In this document: piece by piece, positions 16,872 through 26,270 of the stretch
Numbering within the stretch: the first letter of the stretch is position 1
Layout of the letters: the number at the start of each line of letters is the position of its first letter
NCBI RefSeq assembly: GCF_005871185.1
Contig: NZ_SWKN01000011.1
Coordinates: 1 to 64,000 of the forward strand
From: Limnobacter alexandrii
GTDB lineage: Bacteria; Pseudomonadota; Gammaproteobacteria; Burkholderiales; Burkholderiaceae_B
DNA length: 64,000 nucleotides
Direction: 5' to 3'
Program-made: the position numbers and the translations under genes
Notes under the pieces: model-generated
Told to the model about the DNA's origin: nothing
What the model saw: the letters and a program-made list of their open reading frames with translations, nothing else
Databases searched by the model: none

Positions 16872-18578
16872 TTAAATTCCTTCGCGGATGATGGGTGACA
16901 CGAGAATGACCAGAATCTCGCGGTCATTTCGTCCGGAGCGCGATCCTCCCAATCCAGGTTCGCCATTGCGATCCAGTGTGCGTTGGTCGTACTGACCAAA
17001 GTAACGATCATATCCGGACAGAATTAAAGTCTCACCGGGTTTGATGGCAACCCTTTGGAGGAATTGAGTACCGCTAACTTCAGGTGTTTGAATGGCTTGC
17101 TGTGTTACACCTGAACCCACTGAGAATGTGCCAAGACGTTGCAATTCAGAAATATCCAAGGAGAACTGCAGGAGAATTGAATTTGAGTCCAAGACGGTCG
17201 GCAAGAAATTGAGCAAAAATCCAGTTGTGACGATGCCAGGCTTAAGACCGGGTACAGCGTTGCCGCCGGCAATACCGCCTTGTGCTGGAGTAGTCTCAGC
17301 GAGGTAGGCAACCTGATTTGTAATTGCAACTGGGACTGGCTGACGGTTCAGTGTAGTAGCAGATGAGGTCGTCACAACATTGGTCCTACCGACAGATGCA
17401 AGCGCATTGAAAATGGCCGATGATCCGCTGTACTGACCAAGACCTTCGCCGATTGGAGCAAGGATGTTAAAGCCAATACCACCGGCCTGCGCACTGGTTA
17501 ACGAAGTCGGGGATCCCAAAGTGAATGAAAAACGCTGTGCACCGTTGTTGATTTGACGATAAATAAAATCCCAATCCAGGCCGAATTCATCAGCATCACG
17601 AAGTCGAACGGACAGGATCTCAACCTTGAGGGATACCATGCGCGTGAGAATATTGTTTTCACGATCGATGTACTCCGAAACGGATTCAACAACTTGCTTC
17701 GTATCGGTAACTGTGATCGTGCCGGTGGCCTGAGACACGGAGAGCTTGCCGCTGGTTGAGAGCATTGATCGAACCGAATTCTCAACAGATTGCCATACTG
17801 AAAACTGAGATTCCATCGTTACTTTGGAGCTTGATGCAAAGCCAGACTCGCCACCGTCTTTACCCAGGGACGAAGCAAACTCGGTTGCACCGGGATTGGC
17901 TTTGAGCACAAAGGTTCTAGTCAACAACCGGTACAGTTCAATTTGACCATTTTTGTACTCCCAAGAAATGCCAAGGCGGGAAGAAAGTCGATCAAGCAGA
18001 CCGGAGAGTGAACCGTCGTAGTTCAACTCAAAAGTTTCTGCGTAGGTGGCGTCTGAGAGTGTTTGACTCGTTTGTGATTGGGCAGGTGAGTTCGGACCGA
18101 TTGTTGGAACAGGGCCGAGAGGTGCACCAGGGGCAGGGTTAATAGGTGTGACCACGGAGTCATTTGATGAAGCTGGCGCACTGGAACCGGCAACGATCAA
18201 TGAAGTTGCCTTCAAGTAAACATCCGGCTTGATCTTGACAGGGATTCCAGTGACTTTTGTGATCCTCTCGGCAACAGTTGAAACATTGGTCGCACCGGGA
18301 TAAATGGCCGTAATATTCCGCTCAAAAATTGGCGGGAGATTCAGGTCAGAATTTACAGGAATCGACTTGCGAGGCACATACAATCCCTTCACCGATTCGA
18401 CCAACGGCCTTTCCTGTTTCACCTTTGGGACGATGGATTCAGTGGCTTGGGTTCCCCGTGTCAAAGATTTATCAGATTCATCGTAAACGATGTCTTTGAT
18501 AGCGGGGTTACCGGCACAACCTGCAACCACGAACGAGGAAATCAGGAGTAAAGAAAGCTTTTTTTGGTTAAAGGTCAT
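16872..18578 (-). CDS. PilN, type IVb pilus secretin lipoprotein
   Basis: A 568-residue outer-membrane channel. The signal peptide ends with lipobox VVAGCAG (Cys20). N-domains cover about residues 80-290, with a Pro/Ser linker near 135-165. The secretin core follows from about 310, with the closing segments GETLILSGYDRYFGQ and ILVILVSPIIREG. It should form the multimeric ring through which the pilus leaves. SD GAGGAC precedes the start. The Pro/Ser linker interrupting the N-domain is a little unusual. Its neighbour upstream carries the TcpQ domain expected to pilot or dock it. Confidence 0.9.
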   Translation of the reverse strand: MTFNQKKLSLLLISSFVVAGCAGNPAIKDIVYDESDKSLTRGTQATESIVPKVKQERPLVESVKGLYVPRKSIPVNSDLNLPPIFERNITAIYPGATNVSTVAERITKVTGIPVKIKPDVYLKATSLIVAGSSAPASSNDSVVTPINPAPGAPLGPVPTIGPNSPAQSQTSQTLSDATYAETFELNYDGSLSGLLDRLSSRLGISWEYKNGQIELYRLLTRTFVLKANPGATEFASSLGKDGGESGFASSSKVTMESQFSVWQSVENSVRSMLSTSGKLSVSQATGTITVTDTKQVVESVSEYIDRENNILTRMVSLKVEILSVRLRDADEFGLDWDFIYRQINNGAQRFSFTLGSPTSLTSAQAGGIGFNILAPIGEGLGQYSGSSAIFNALASVGRTNVVTTSSATTLNRQPVPVAITNQVAYLAETTPAQGGIAGGNAVPGLKPGIVTTGFLLNFLPTVLDSNSILLQFSLDISELQRLGTFSVGSGVTQQAIQTPEVSGTQFLQRVAIKPGETLILSGYDRYFGQYDQRTLDRNGEPGLGGSRSGRNDREILVILVSPIIREGI

Positions 18579-18592
18579 GATTGTCCTCGTGA

Positions 18593-19780
18593 TTAATTTA
18601 GCGTTTCACGCTGGTTGTGCTTGATCACCACTACGCCGACGTCGTCCATGAATACTGCGCGAAGGGGATAGTCGGAGTTTTGTGTGGCTTCCATCGCCTT
18701 GAGGGCAGCTTCTTTAATGCTAAGAGCGTTGAAAGAGCCCGGCGGAAGTGGGTGGTCACGTTCTGCTTCCCATTCAAGAACCCAACCCTCCTCTTTTGCC
18801 CAGCGATTCAGGGCACCTCGCAGTGATCGATCGCCCTGCGAGAATGCATAGCTTTTCATTGGGGCGGAGTAGGACTTAGGCTGCGCATCTTTGGCAGATT
18901 CACTGGAGGAAATTGTGGGCGTTGAAACAGCAGAAGCCTTGTTTGCGTGATTGGTTGGCGACAGATCAGAAACAGAGGTTAGATTTGACGATTGTTTTGC
19001 AAAGATCGGCGATGAAACAACTCGTGTGGAGGTGATGACCGCCCGGGCGCTGGTCGATGCGAAGCCAAAAGGCGTTGATTGAACCTTCAGTGTGTCAGGA
19101 GAAATTCCTTTTGACACAAGATAGGATTTGACGGCGAACGCTCGTTTGAACCCGGTGTCCTGGTTCTCACCGTCAATATCGTTTGCATCAATTTTGATGA
19201 TCGTAGCGTTTTTGTTGTTCTTGGCGAATTTCGACAGTTGGATCTTATCTCTGGAGGAGAGATTTGAAGAATTTCTCAAGAAGGGAATTTCGATCGTGTC
19301 GGAGTCCAAATTGACATTGACCATTTCGTCGCCTGCCAAGGCGGGTGCCGCGGTGTAACGTACCTTGGTGGCTTCTGCCACAATCGGGGCGGCGTAGGCG
19401 CGATTCGAATCCAGTGAGCTATTTTTGAAAATGGTTGTGCGACCTGGCCCAGAGTAGTGAACATTTGAAATCGTGTTTGTGCCGTGCTGAATGGTCAAAT
19501 GACCATAAATCCCGTCGATTTTGATGTAATTTCCTTCTACAACACCGTGAAGAAGGCGTTTGCCAGCGGTGCCGGTCGCAAAAATAGCAGGCTGCAATGC
19601 GCCGACAGGCATTTGGATGTAGGTGAACTGGCCGTCGTCAAATACCTGTAATGGGGTGATCGACGGTGCACCGTTTGCTACATAGCGAAAATCGTAATCG
19701 TTGGACTGTGCCGAAACATGGGTCACCAGAAGCGACATTGATACGGCCAGAATAAGATTCTTGAACGTGTTTTTGTTCAT
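18593..19780 (-). CDS. PilL-like chimera: VirB9-C-like, OmpA-like and TcpQ domains
   Basis: A 395-residue exported protein (signal peptide 1-24, ending THVSAQS). Residues 31-105 repeat the pattern of the C-terminal domain of the neighbouring TrbG: GAPSITPLQVFDDGQFT and LQPAIFATG correspond to GRAPFAPIQTFDDGRFT and DLPAVFARN. Residues 160-240 look OmpA-like (strand, helix, KRAFAVKSYLVSKGI). Residues 314-388 fit the TcpQ/PilL C-terminal domain (SLRGALNRWAKEEGW). It sits exactly between trbI and pilN, with gaps of 9 and 14 bp. It may bind the pilus secretin and peptidoglycan and contact the Trb core. The OmpA call is weaker than the other two. Confidence 0.75.
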   Translation of the reverse strand: MNKNTFKNLILAVSMSLLVTHVSAQSNDYDFRYVANGAPSITPLQVFDDGQFTYIQMPVGALQPAIFATGTAGKRLLHGVVEGNYIKIDGIYGHLTIQHGTNTISNVHYSGPGRTTIFKNSSLDSNRAYAAPIVAEATKVRYTAAPALAGDEMVNVNLDSDTIEIPFLRNSSNLSSRDKIQLSKFAKNNKNATIIKIDANDIDGENQDTGFKRAFAVKSYLVSKGISPDTLKVQSTPFGFASTSARAVITSTRVVSSPIFAKQSSNLTSVSDLSPTNHANKASAVSTPTISSSESAKDAQPKSYSAPMKSYAFSQGDRSLRGALNRWAKEEGWVLEWEAERDHPLPPGSFNALSIKEAALKAMEATQNSDYPLRAVFMDDVGVVVIKHNQRETLN

Positions 19781-19789
19781 TGTTTACCT

Positions 19790-21139
19790 CTAGCGAGTAG
19801 AACTTGTAAGAAAAGGTGGAAGATCCATATCCTGATTCACATCGATATTGATTCGGATTGCTGGGTCGGTCGTAATTGTGGCTGGGATGACCCGATACCT
19901 TTCGAGCGAGACTCTGGAGACATCCGTGAGCACTTGGCCAGCGGCTGAGCCTGTGCTGGTGGTGCCTTGAACTCCGACTGTAGTTGTGCGATCGGGATCG
20001 GCAGCATCAGCAATCACAGCGAGTAAAAGACCGGTGGAGAGCATCTTCAAAAAGTGTGTGTTAACTTCGCCTGAAATGCCGGCTGTCCCCATTTGATCCA
20101 AGGCCTGTGAACCAGGAAGGTCTACAGATGATCCATTAGGGAAGATGATCCGTGAAAATGCGCCAAGAACTTTTGATTGGCCAATCCGAATGTCATTGGA
20201 ATAGGCACCAACGACCATTGCACCTTTTGGAATTAACTTGATGCCATTTCCAAGACAGTCATAAACGTCACTGACAACGCGCGCTCTGATTGGCCCAACC
20301 AAGTCGGAGAAGATTGGATTCAGAATAACCGCAGGAATAATGGATCCTTGGCAGAGCAAAAATTCGCCAGTTCTGGGCCGGACTTTCAACGCACTTTTTG
20401 AAGCACCAAGCGCAGATGTTGATTGTAAGAAATTGGAGTCTTGAGCACGTGGAGATTGCGTCGAAGGTTGTGCTTGACCACCGCTGGAAATCAAAGACGC
20501 TAGGCGATCTAGCTGTCCACCGTCTTGCCGTTGGGCAAGGGCAAGATTCGCGTTTTGTTCGGCTCGCATTTGCTCGTCTTGTGCCCTAAGCATCTCAATT
20601 CTGGACTGTATTGCGCGGTCTGGTGATTGTGATTCAGTGCCAGAAAGTGATGCGATAGCAGAATCGCCAGAAAGGGCAATCATTGACGCGTTTGCCGCTT
20701 CAGATGCTTGCCGAGCGCGACGAAATTCGTCCTCATTGGTGGTTGAAAGACCAGGAATTGGCATTGGAGTAGCAGACACAGGCCTGCCTGAAGCGCCGGG
20801 AATTGGGTTCACTGGAATGGGATCTGGGGCAGCTTCCTTTTCGGCTGCGGCTTTTTGTTCAGTCGCTATTTTTGTGACGTCTTGTGCGTTCGGTTTGACG
20901 TCTATGGCAATACCCGGCTGCTGAGCAGGAGTTGGAGCCTCTTCTTTTTGCGTTTGAGCTGTTGTTCCAAAAATGCTGTCAAAAAAGAGCACGACAACTA
21001 CAACAACAACGAAGATCAAAATAAAAATCTTGTGTAGATTTCTTTTGATGGAGGGTTCGCGATCAGGTGTTGAAACCTGTTCAGGCGGAATGTAACGACC
21101 CGAGGAATCGCTTGGGTCTTCTGTTCTCTCGATGCTCAT
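19790..21139 (-). CDS. TrbI/VirB10 transfer channel protein
   Basis: A 449-residue protein with a short cytoplasmic N-terminus, one membrane helix (residues about 34-56, many Val), a Pro-rich/Gln-rich periplasmic linker (about 60-240) and the conserved C-terminal β-barrel with the outer-membrane antenna region (LPGSQALDQMGTAGISG, then LLAVIADAAD near 385). VirB10 spans both membranes and transmits energy from the ATPases to channel opening. Only 3 bp separate it from trbG. Confidence 0.9.
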   Translation of the reverse strand: MSIERTEDPSDSSGRYIPPEQVSTPDREPSIKRNLHKIFILIFVVVVVVVLFFDSIFGTTAQTQKEEAPTPAQQPGIAIDVKPNAQDVTKIATEQKAAAEKEAAPDPIPVNPIPGASGRPVSATPMPIPGLSTTNEDEFRRARQASEAANASMIALSGDSAIASLSGTESQSPDRAIQSRIEMLRAQDEQMRAEQNANLALAQRQDGGQLDRLASLISSGGQAQPSTQSPRAQDSNFLQSTSALGASKSALKVRPRTGEFLLCQGSIIPAVILNPIFSDLVGPIRARVVSDVYDCLGNGIKLIPKGAMVVGAYSNDIRIGQSKVLGAFSRIIFPNGSSVDLPGSQALDQMGTAGISGEVNTHFLKMLSTGLLLAVIADAADPDRTTTVGVQGTTSTGSAAGQVLTDVSRVSLERYRVIPATITTDPAIRINIDVNQDMDLPPFLTSSTR

Positions 21140-21142
21140 AGC

Positions 21143-21934
21143 TTATTGGCGACCGAAGGTTTCATTTTTCAAAGTCACTTCAGTTTTCCCCAACTTCAGG
21201 AGAATTGAAGGGGCGATTTTCTGGACGACAACGTAATCTCCATCAATTGTGTAGTTCACAAGTTCAACTGAACCATCAGTATTTCGTGCAAAAACGGCAG
21301 GAAGGTCTTGCAGCATTTTGGGCATCTTGATCCAGGTAAAACGTCCGTCGTCGAATGTTTGTATTGGAGCAAATGGGGCTCGACCCTTCACTGTGTATTC
21401 AAAGTTCAAATTGTCGAGTGCAACAGTTCGATTGGTGCCTGGTGGTGTGGGATCCGATGCAAGGTAGGCGGATTGCTGGTTAGCTGTTGCTCGAACAGGT
21501 GCTATCGGTTGCGATAAATCTACAAGATCATAGTCTTCAGACTTGAGGGAGTTGGGGTACTCCCAAGTCACTCTTTGGTACCACTTATCGGTTTCGGAAC
21601 CCCCCTTCAAGATGAGCTGGTAGGTTCTTTTCGTGGTGACAATCGTCGCTGATGTTTGAATGTTTGGGAACTTGGGGCGAATGAACAAATTGCCAAACTT
21701 TGACTGGTCAGCCACCCAAGAAACCGTGTCACCAATAACAAGATGAACGAACTTTTCATCTGGGCCCAATTGAATATTGGTCAGGTAGCTTGGGCGAGTT
21801 AATACCTGATAGGTATTGTTTTCATCAAATGCGAATACCACCAGACGTGTATCAGTCGGAAGGGGCGTTGGGGTAGCTTGTGCATAGACGAAGGAACAAG
21901 CAAGAGATGCTAACAGTGCGATGATGTGCTTCAT
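21143..21934 (-). CDS. TrbG/VirB9 outer-membrane core protein
   Basis: A 263-residue exported protein with a signal peptide ending SFVYAQA. It has the N-terminal β-sandwich (residues 25-150) and the C-terminal domain (YTVKGRAPFAPIQTFDDG to the end) of VirB9/TrbG/CagX. With TrbI it forms the outer-membrane ring; no VirB7 or TrbH lipoprotein is seen nearby. ATGA overlap with trbF shows translational coupling. Its C-terminal domain appears duplicated in the next-but-one gene. Confidence 0.92.
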   Translation of the reverse strand: MKHIIALLASLACSFVYAQATPTPLPTDTRLVVFAFDENNTYQVLTRPSYLTNIQLGPDEKFVHLVIGDTVSWVADQSKFGNLFIRPKFPNIQTSATIVTTKRTYQLILKGGSETDKWYQRVTWEYPNSLKSEDYDLVDLSQPIAPVRATANQQSAYLASDPTPPGTNRTVALDNLNFEYTVKGRAPFAPIQTFDDGRFTWIKMPKMLQDLPAVFARNTDGSVELVNYTIDGDYVVVQKIAPSILLKLGKTEVTLKNETFGRQ

Positions 21935-22713
21935 TGCAAGAGTTCTTCCTGAATTTCAAAATGGGTGACATAAAAGCCAAGCGGGTTTTCCAAAAGTATT
22001 CTTGGATCGGTGCTGGGCGCGGTGCCGTAATGAATGGTGAGTAGGCGGTTTACCCGTGTGGTTTTACCAGTTGTTGGTCTGTCGGTTGTTTGGACACGCA
22101 CGAACGCAACGCCACTTTGCCCGGGAGTTACAGTGTTGAACTCCACAGATCTCGTAAAACCAGGATCCTCGGTGATGAGCTCAAAAGGCCTGTCTTTTTT
22201 GAGCCAATCTCGGAATTCTTCTTGTGCTTTACCCCGTGTGAACTCGTAGGCGGCCGCACGCTCAGCCCTGACAAGATAGGGGTCAATACGGAGTAATTTG
22301 GTAGTCCATTCTTTGAGGAAATAGGAGATTTCGGCTGCACCAGGTTTGAAATTATCAAGCCTGCGTGTAGAAGCATTTGATGATACTGCCTGCCCTGTCT
22401 GCGCAACCTCGATGACCCATGGGTCGATGGTTTTAAGGGGCAGCAAAAGAGAGAACAGTACCAGCAGACCAATGACGATGATTGAGAGCACACCGATGAT
22501 TGCGAAGTATCGGTTTTTATCGACTATTGGATCTGCAAAGACCTCGAAGAATTCGTATTTTGCTTTGTTGAAAGCGGTGATGGGTGCATTACCAAGCTCA
22601 TTGACAATCTTTTCTGCTGGCACTCTTGGCGCAGAAAGCTTCTGCTCTGGCCTCTGATTTGAGTTAGCCAAAGAGTGAAAGTTACTGGCAGATTTCTTTT
22701 TGTTGCGAAACAT
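21931..22713 (-). CDS. TrbF/VirB8 inner-membrane protein
   Basis: A 260-residue protein: a cytoplasmic N-terminus of about 60 residues, one membrane helix (YFAIIGVLSIIVIGLLVLF), and a periplasmic NTF2-like domain (FKPGAAEISYFLKEWTTKL onward). It nucleates assembly of the channel. It is the first gene after the AAA+ ATPase, with a 27-bp box 61 bp before its start, so the trbF-G-I-pil segment may be transcribed separately from trbB-L. Confidence 0.9.
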   Translation of the reverse strand: MFRNKKKSASNFHSLANSNQRPEQKLSAPRVPAEKIVNELGNAPITAFNKAKYEFFEVFADPIVDKNRYFAIIGVLSIIVIGLLVLFSLLLPLKTIDPWVIEVAQTGQAVSSNASTRRLDNFKPGAAEISYFLKEWTTKLLRIDPYLVRAERAAAYEFTRGKAQEEFRDWLKKDRPFELITEDPGFTRSVEFNTVTPGQSGVAFVRVQTTDRPTTGKTTRVNRLLTIHYGTAPSTDPRILLENPLGFYVTHFEIQEELLQ

Positions 22714-22773
22714 ATCAAGGGGCCTTTGATTGACACCTTGATTTAACCATTGATCAGAAAATTGGGTGTGCGC

Positions 22774-22800
22774 TGAAAGCCCGTAAAAAAGGGGCTTTCA
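22774..22800. promoter_or_regulatory. 27-bp box (copy 2, trbF-G-I-pil)
   Basis: TGAAA, GCCCG, TAAAAAA, GGGGC, TTTCA: nearly complete inverted symmetry. It begins 61 bp from the trbF start codon and lies 11 bp from the stop codon of the preceding AAA+ gene, the same distance as in the copy at 13062. Confidence 0.6.
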
Positions 22801-22810
22801 GGACATCGGA

Positions 22811-24709
22811 TTATTCTGTGTAGACAGAATTGATACCTTGGTCGAGGTTTTCCTTGGCCAGGATTATTTCACCGGTGTTGGTTTGCATGGCGATAATCGC
22901 ATCATTCAAAGCCGACTGAAGTGCTTGAGCGATGTTGGGTATTGGCTGCCCTTGGCTTGTGGAAACAAACCAATCAAACAACGTCGTATCAGCCAAAACC
23001 ACATTCTTTTCTGAAAGCCACGACTTGATAAATGAGGCGATGCTCTCTGAATCTGGCAGTTCAAAGGCGACCTTTTCGGTAAAGCGCCCTCCCCTTAGAC
23101 ATGCGGGATCCAGATTTTCTGGGAAATTGGTAGCGGCAATCCACACAATATCTGCTGATTTACCACCAGCGCCGTCCATGATTTGAAGGAGTTCATTGGT
23201 GAGCACTTTCATGTTTGAGTAGCTCCTGTTACCCAACAAATCGTCTGCTTCATCGATGAATACCAAACAGGGACGCAAAGACTTTGCCCGCTCATAGGTT
23301 TTACGCAACAACTTAGGGTTCGATGTCAATTCAGACGTTGAGATCTGCACCAGTGGCATTTTCGCTTGGAGTGCAAAAGCTTTGGCAGCTGTTGTTTTAC
23401 CAGTTCCAGATGGCCCAGTAAACAATATGCCTGTTGGCATAGTACCGCCCAATGATTCAATACGTTCGTAATCGACAAGGCGCAGCGCAAGGGATTCAAG
23501 GGATCGCTTGGTACTTTGCTGCATGTAGAGCTGATCCAAGGTAAGAGTGCCCTCGGGCATGGTCAGTGAGCTGCCCTGAAGGTTGCGCAATGCCGACTTT
23601 AAAAAGCTCAGATTTATGACTTCTGTCTTCTGAGATAAAGCCATTTTGACGCTCTCTTTGCCGATTGCAGCCAGGCGGGAAGCAGAGTACCCCTCCCAAC
23701 GCTTCGCACAGGATTGTAAAGAAGCCTCTTCGAGTTTGGATGTTGAAGGCAAACCTTTCAGCGAGTGGCGAAGTATGGCCAAGCGGGCTTCCATATCCGG
23801 TGGAGGCACTTCGATTTTGAAGTCGAAACGCCCTTCCCGGACGGCTGCTGGGTCGAGCTGATCAATGTAGTTGGTCGCCGCGATGACGATTACCTTTGAT
23901 TCGCGCAGCTTGACAACATTGGTCAGAAAAGTATTAGTTACCTTGGCTGCCTCTGGATCGCCGGAACTTTGAGTGCGGTCTTTGATGACCGAATCGATCT
24001 CGTCAATAAAAAGCAAGCAAGGTTGCTGAGTAGCTGCGTCAGCGAATACCTTGTTGAGGGTTTCAGAGGTTTGGTTGACCCACTTACTGGCCAAGTCGGC
24101 GATGGAGACTGAGATTATCGGTATTGAAAGTTCGCCAGCGAGTGCAAGCGCGAACTCTGTTTTTCCATTGCCTGGCTCACCATGGAGCAAAATACCATTT
24201 CTGCGATCAGATGACTTGGAATCAAGGACAGACTTTGAAACCTCTACGAGTCGAACTTTCAAATCCGACATACCAGCCAAATGTGAGAAATTCTTTGTGC
24301 TACGAACTGCATTGAACTGAATGGCATCAGGAGTGGATGTTTCGCCGTTGTCGCCGTAGGCTGCTTTTGAGCGAGAACGAAGCTGTGTCACAAACTGACT
24401 GACTTGGAAAATGGCAGCGCCGGTGAATAGTATCGAGCCAGCGTTGATCAGGATATTTTGCTGAAGAGAAGAGGTCCAAAGGATGTATAGACCGAGGAAA
24501 TTACAAGCGATGATGAACGTCGCTATACCTGCTGTGGCTTGGGTTGCACCAAGAACTACGAGCGCCCAAAGGAAAAACCCAAATCCCATGGAAAGACCGT
24601 GTGAAAAATGGGCACCGAGATACAGGAGCGCAGGGATCAAAAGGAATATCGAAAAGGTGACAAACCTTTCATAGTCTCTATCGTTGGAATTTGCGTGTGA
24701 TTTATTCAT
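22811..24709 (-). CDS. membrane-anchored tandem AAA+ ATPase in the trb operon
   Basis: A 632-residue protein with three or four hydrophobic segments in the first 110 residues, then two AAA+ modules. Module 1: Walker A GEPGNGKT (177-184), Walker B LLFIDEID (about 232-239), sensor ATN (278-280) and EGRFD finger. Module 2: Walker A GPSGTGKT (about 435), Walker B LVFIDEAD (about 480), ATN and GGRFT. Both sites look active. It resembles FtsH/CDC48-type remodelers but has no HExxH protease. A tandem AAA+ protein is not among the known Trb/VirB components. It may dismantle or assemble the channel or pilus; this is inference from location. Confidence 0.85.
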   Translation of the reverse strand: MNKSHANSNDRDYERFVTFSIFLLIPALLYLGAHFSHGLSMGFGFFLWALVVLGATQATAGIATFIIACNFLGLYILWTSSLQQNILINAGSILFTGAAIFQVSQFVTQLRSRSKAAYGDNGETSTPDAIQFNAVRSTKNFSHLAGMSDLKVRLVEVSKSVLDSKSSDRRNGILLHGEPGNGKTEFALALAGELSIPIISVSIADLASKWVNQTSETLNKVFADAATQQPCLLFIDEIDSVIKDRTQSSGDPEAAKVTNTFLTNVVKLRESKVIVIAATNYIDQLDPAAVREGRFDFKIEVPPPDMEARLAILRHSLKGLPSTSKLEEASLQSCAKRWEGYSASRLAAIGKESVKMALSQKTEVINLSFLKSALRNLQGSSLTMPEGTLTLDQLYMQQSTKRSLESLALRLVDYERIESLGGTMPTGILFTGPSGTGKTTAAKAFALQAKMPLVQISTSELTSNPKLLRKTYERAKSLRPCLVFIDEADDLLGNRSYSNMKVLTNELLQIMDGAGGKSADIVWIAATNFPENLDPACLRGGRFTEKVAFELPDSESIASFIKSWLSEKNVVLADTTLFDWFVSTSQGQPIPNIAQALQSALNDAIIAMQTNTGEIILAKENLDQGINSVYTE

Positions 24710-24711
24710 TG

Positions 24712-24807
24712 TTACCAGCCATAGATAACAATTGACCCAACGGTCAGTAACAAAGCCCCGGTTATGAGCAGGCCGAGGAAAATTTTTTGATTCAGCAAAA
24801 TGTTCAC
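24712..24807 (-). CDS. 31-residue single-span membrane peptide
   Basis: A GTG start with GGAG 6 bp upstream, and a frame of 31 residues ending 2 bp before the AAA+ start codon. Almost all of it is one hydrophobic helix (IFLGLLITGALLLTVGSIVI). The ribosome-binding site and the tight coupling to the next gene argue that it is translated. It could regulate or anchor the AAA+ protein. No lipobox is present, so it is not VirB7. Confidence 0.6.
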   Translation of the reverse strand: MNILLNQKIFLGLLITGALLLTVGSIVIYGW

Positions 24808-24860
24808 GATGCGCTCCTTTTGAATATATCTTCGCACATATTCAGAAGTTGGCAAGGACC

Positions 24861-25097
24861 CTAGAAAAAGCGGTTTGCGATTTTCACAAACAAGGTAATC
24901 CCAAGGGCACCCGATGCGAGCACGAGAAGTATCTTTTGTTCTCTGATGAGTTGTCGAATGACAAGGTAAGTGAATTCCTCGAATTTCAAAGAACGATCTG
25001 AATAAAGTTTAACTGGTGGATTTAGACCTTGATGGCGGGCCGCCTCTCGCAGGTCAAGATACTCGTCCACATCTTTAACTAGCTGGTCTGTAATCAT
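24861..25097 (-). CDS. 78-residue membrane protein
   Basis: A soluble helical N-terminal part (DQLVKDVDEYLDLREAAR) and one C-terminal membrane helix (ILLVLASGALGITLFVKIA). It lies 8 bp after trbL and before the small peptide and AAA+ gene. In Ti-type trb operons trbK lies near here, but this protein has no lipobox and does not look like TrbK. Function unknown; likely a tail-anchored partner of the channel or of the AAA+ ATPase. Confidence 0.65.
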   Translation of the reverse strand: MITDQLVKDVDEYLDLREAARHQGLNPPVKLYSDRSLKFEEFTYLVIRQLIREQKILLVLASGALGITLFVKIANRFF

Positions 25098-25105
25098 TGT
25101 TCGGC

Positions 25106-26263
25106 CTATTTGTTAAAACCTGCAGCAGTGGAGATACCTTTTGACAAGGAGGATGCTGAGCTACCTGCTGAGCGTGCAACCGAGGCGCCAGATTTTGCCG
25201 CACTGACAGCTCCTGATCCCATTGAACGAGCAACAGAGCCAGCTTGTCTAGCTGATTGCAATGCAGCCGCAGGCGCATTACCACCGCCGCCGCTAAATGT
25301 AGTCCGGAATGGATTTAGACCGAACGACAATTTGCTACCAGCGCCAAACAATTGTGGGGCGAGCATTGGGACAAGAAAATAAAGGAATGCCAGTAAAGAT
25401 TGAAGGGCAACCAGGATACCAAGTTGAGGAGTCAGTACGCTTAAATCGTCTGAGTTAGCATTAATGGTAACAGCTGTAATCGTCTCGGCAATCTCAGTGG
25501 AAAGAAGGGAGATAAATGCAATCAAGATTTTAAATCCACAGGCAGAGATTATGAACCTCAACCACCCATCGAACAGCCAAGACAGGAATGGAACAGCGAG
25601 TGAAAATACAAAAATGGGAGCCAATGCGATGGACACCATGAACATGAACTCAGCCATGATGAATGTAAACAAAATGAGTATCGTTGCAAAAATACCTGCA
25701 ACGAAAGTAAGACCAAGCGCCATAACAAGCACTAGGACAGTAATGAAATCAGTGAAAATGCTGCTCTCTGTCCACAAATCAGAGGAATAAATCACTTCGA
25801 CTGGGCGGAAAGCAGCTTGGATTAGATTCAGGAGAAAATTACCGGGACTCGATGTTGAAACTGAAGGGTTGACTAGCGAAGCGACTTGCTCGAAAAAATT
25901 CCGAATGGCCATTGAGACTTCTGGCGACATCATGAATTTAGCCAAGTGGTACGCAATGATCAAAACAAAAAGCTGAACGAAAAGCTCATTGATCGAATCT
26001 GATTTAAGCAAATAAATCGAAAATGAGTATCCAATCAGAATTGCAACGAGATACTTAAGTAGCCTTTCAGCGATCGAAGTTAAAGATGCATTCACTGACT
26101 GTCCAGTGTCCAACATTGTGTTGACAATGGAATTTGCCAAATTAACTACTGTTGAGGCGAACTGGTTTCCCGATGATTGTGCAAAAGCATTATCTACGAA
26201 GAACAAAAGCCCTGCCAAAATCATGACGCTGGGCAAGTACTTGTGAACTCGGATAGATTTCAT
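25106..26263 (-). CDS. TrbL/VirB6 polytopic channel protein
   Basis: A 385-residue protein with a signal-like N-terminus (ending NAFAQSS) and about six further membrane helices between residues 60 and 300. It ends in a long Ala/Ser/Gly-rich hydrophilic tail (about residues 320-385), typical of TrbL. It forms part of the inner-membrane substrate path. SD AGGATCC precedes the start. Confidence 0.88.
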   Translation of the reverse strand: MKSIRVHKYLPSVMILAGLLFFVDNAFAQSSGNQFASTVVNLANSIVNTMLDTGQSVNASLTSIAERLLKYLVAILIGYSFSIYLLKSDSINELFVQLFVLIIAYHLAKFMMSPEVSMAIRNFFEQVASLVNPSVSTSSPGNFLLNLIQAAFRPVEVIYSSDLWTESSIFTDFITVLVLVMALGLTFVAGIFATILILFTFIMAEFMFMVSIALAPIFVFSLAVPFLSWLFDGWLRFIISACGFKILIAFISLLSTEIAETITAVTINANSDDLSVLTPQLGILVALQSLLAFLYFLVPMLAPQLFGAGSKLSFGLNPFRTTFSGGGGNAPAAALQSARQAGSVARSMGSGAVSAAKSGASVARSAGSSASSLSKGISTAAGFNK

Positions 26264-26270
26264 CGGGATC

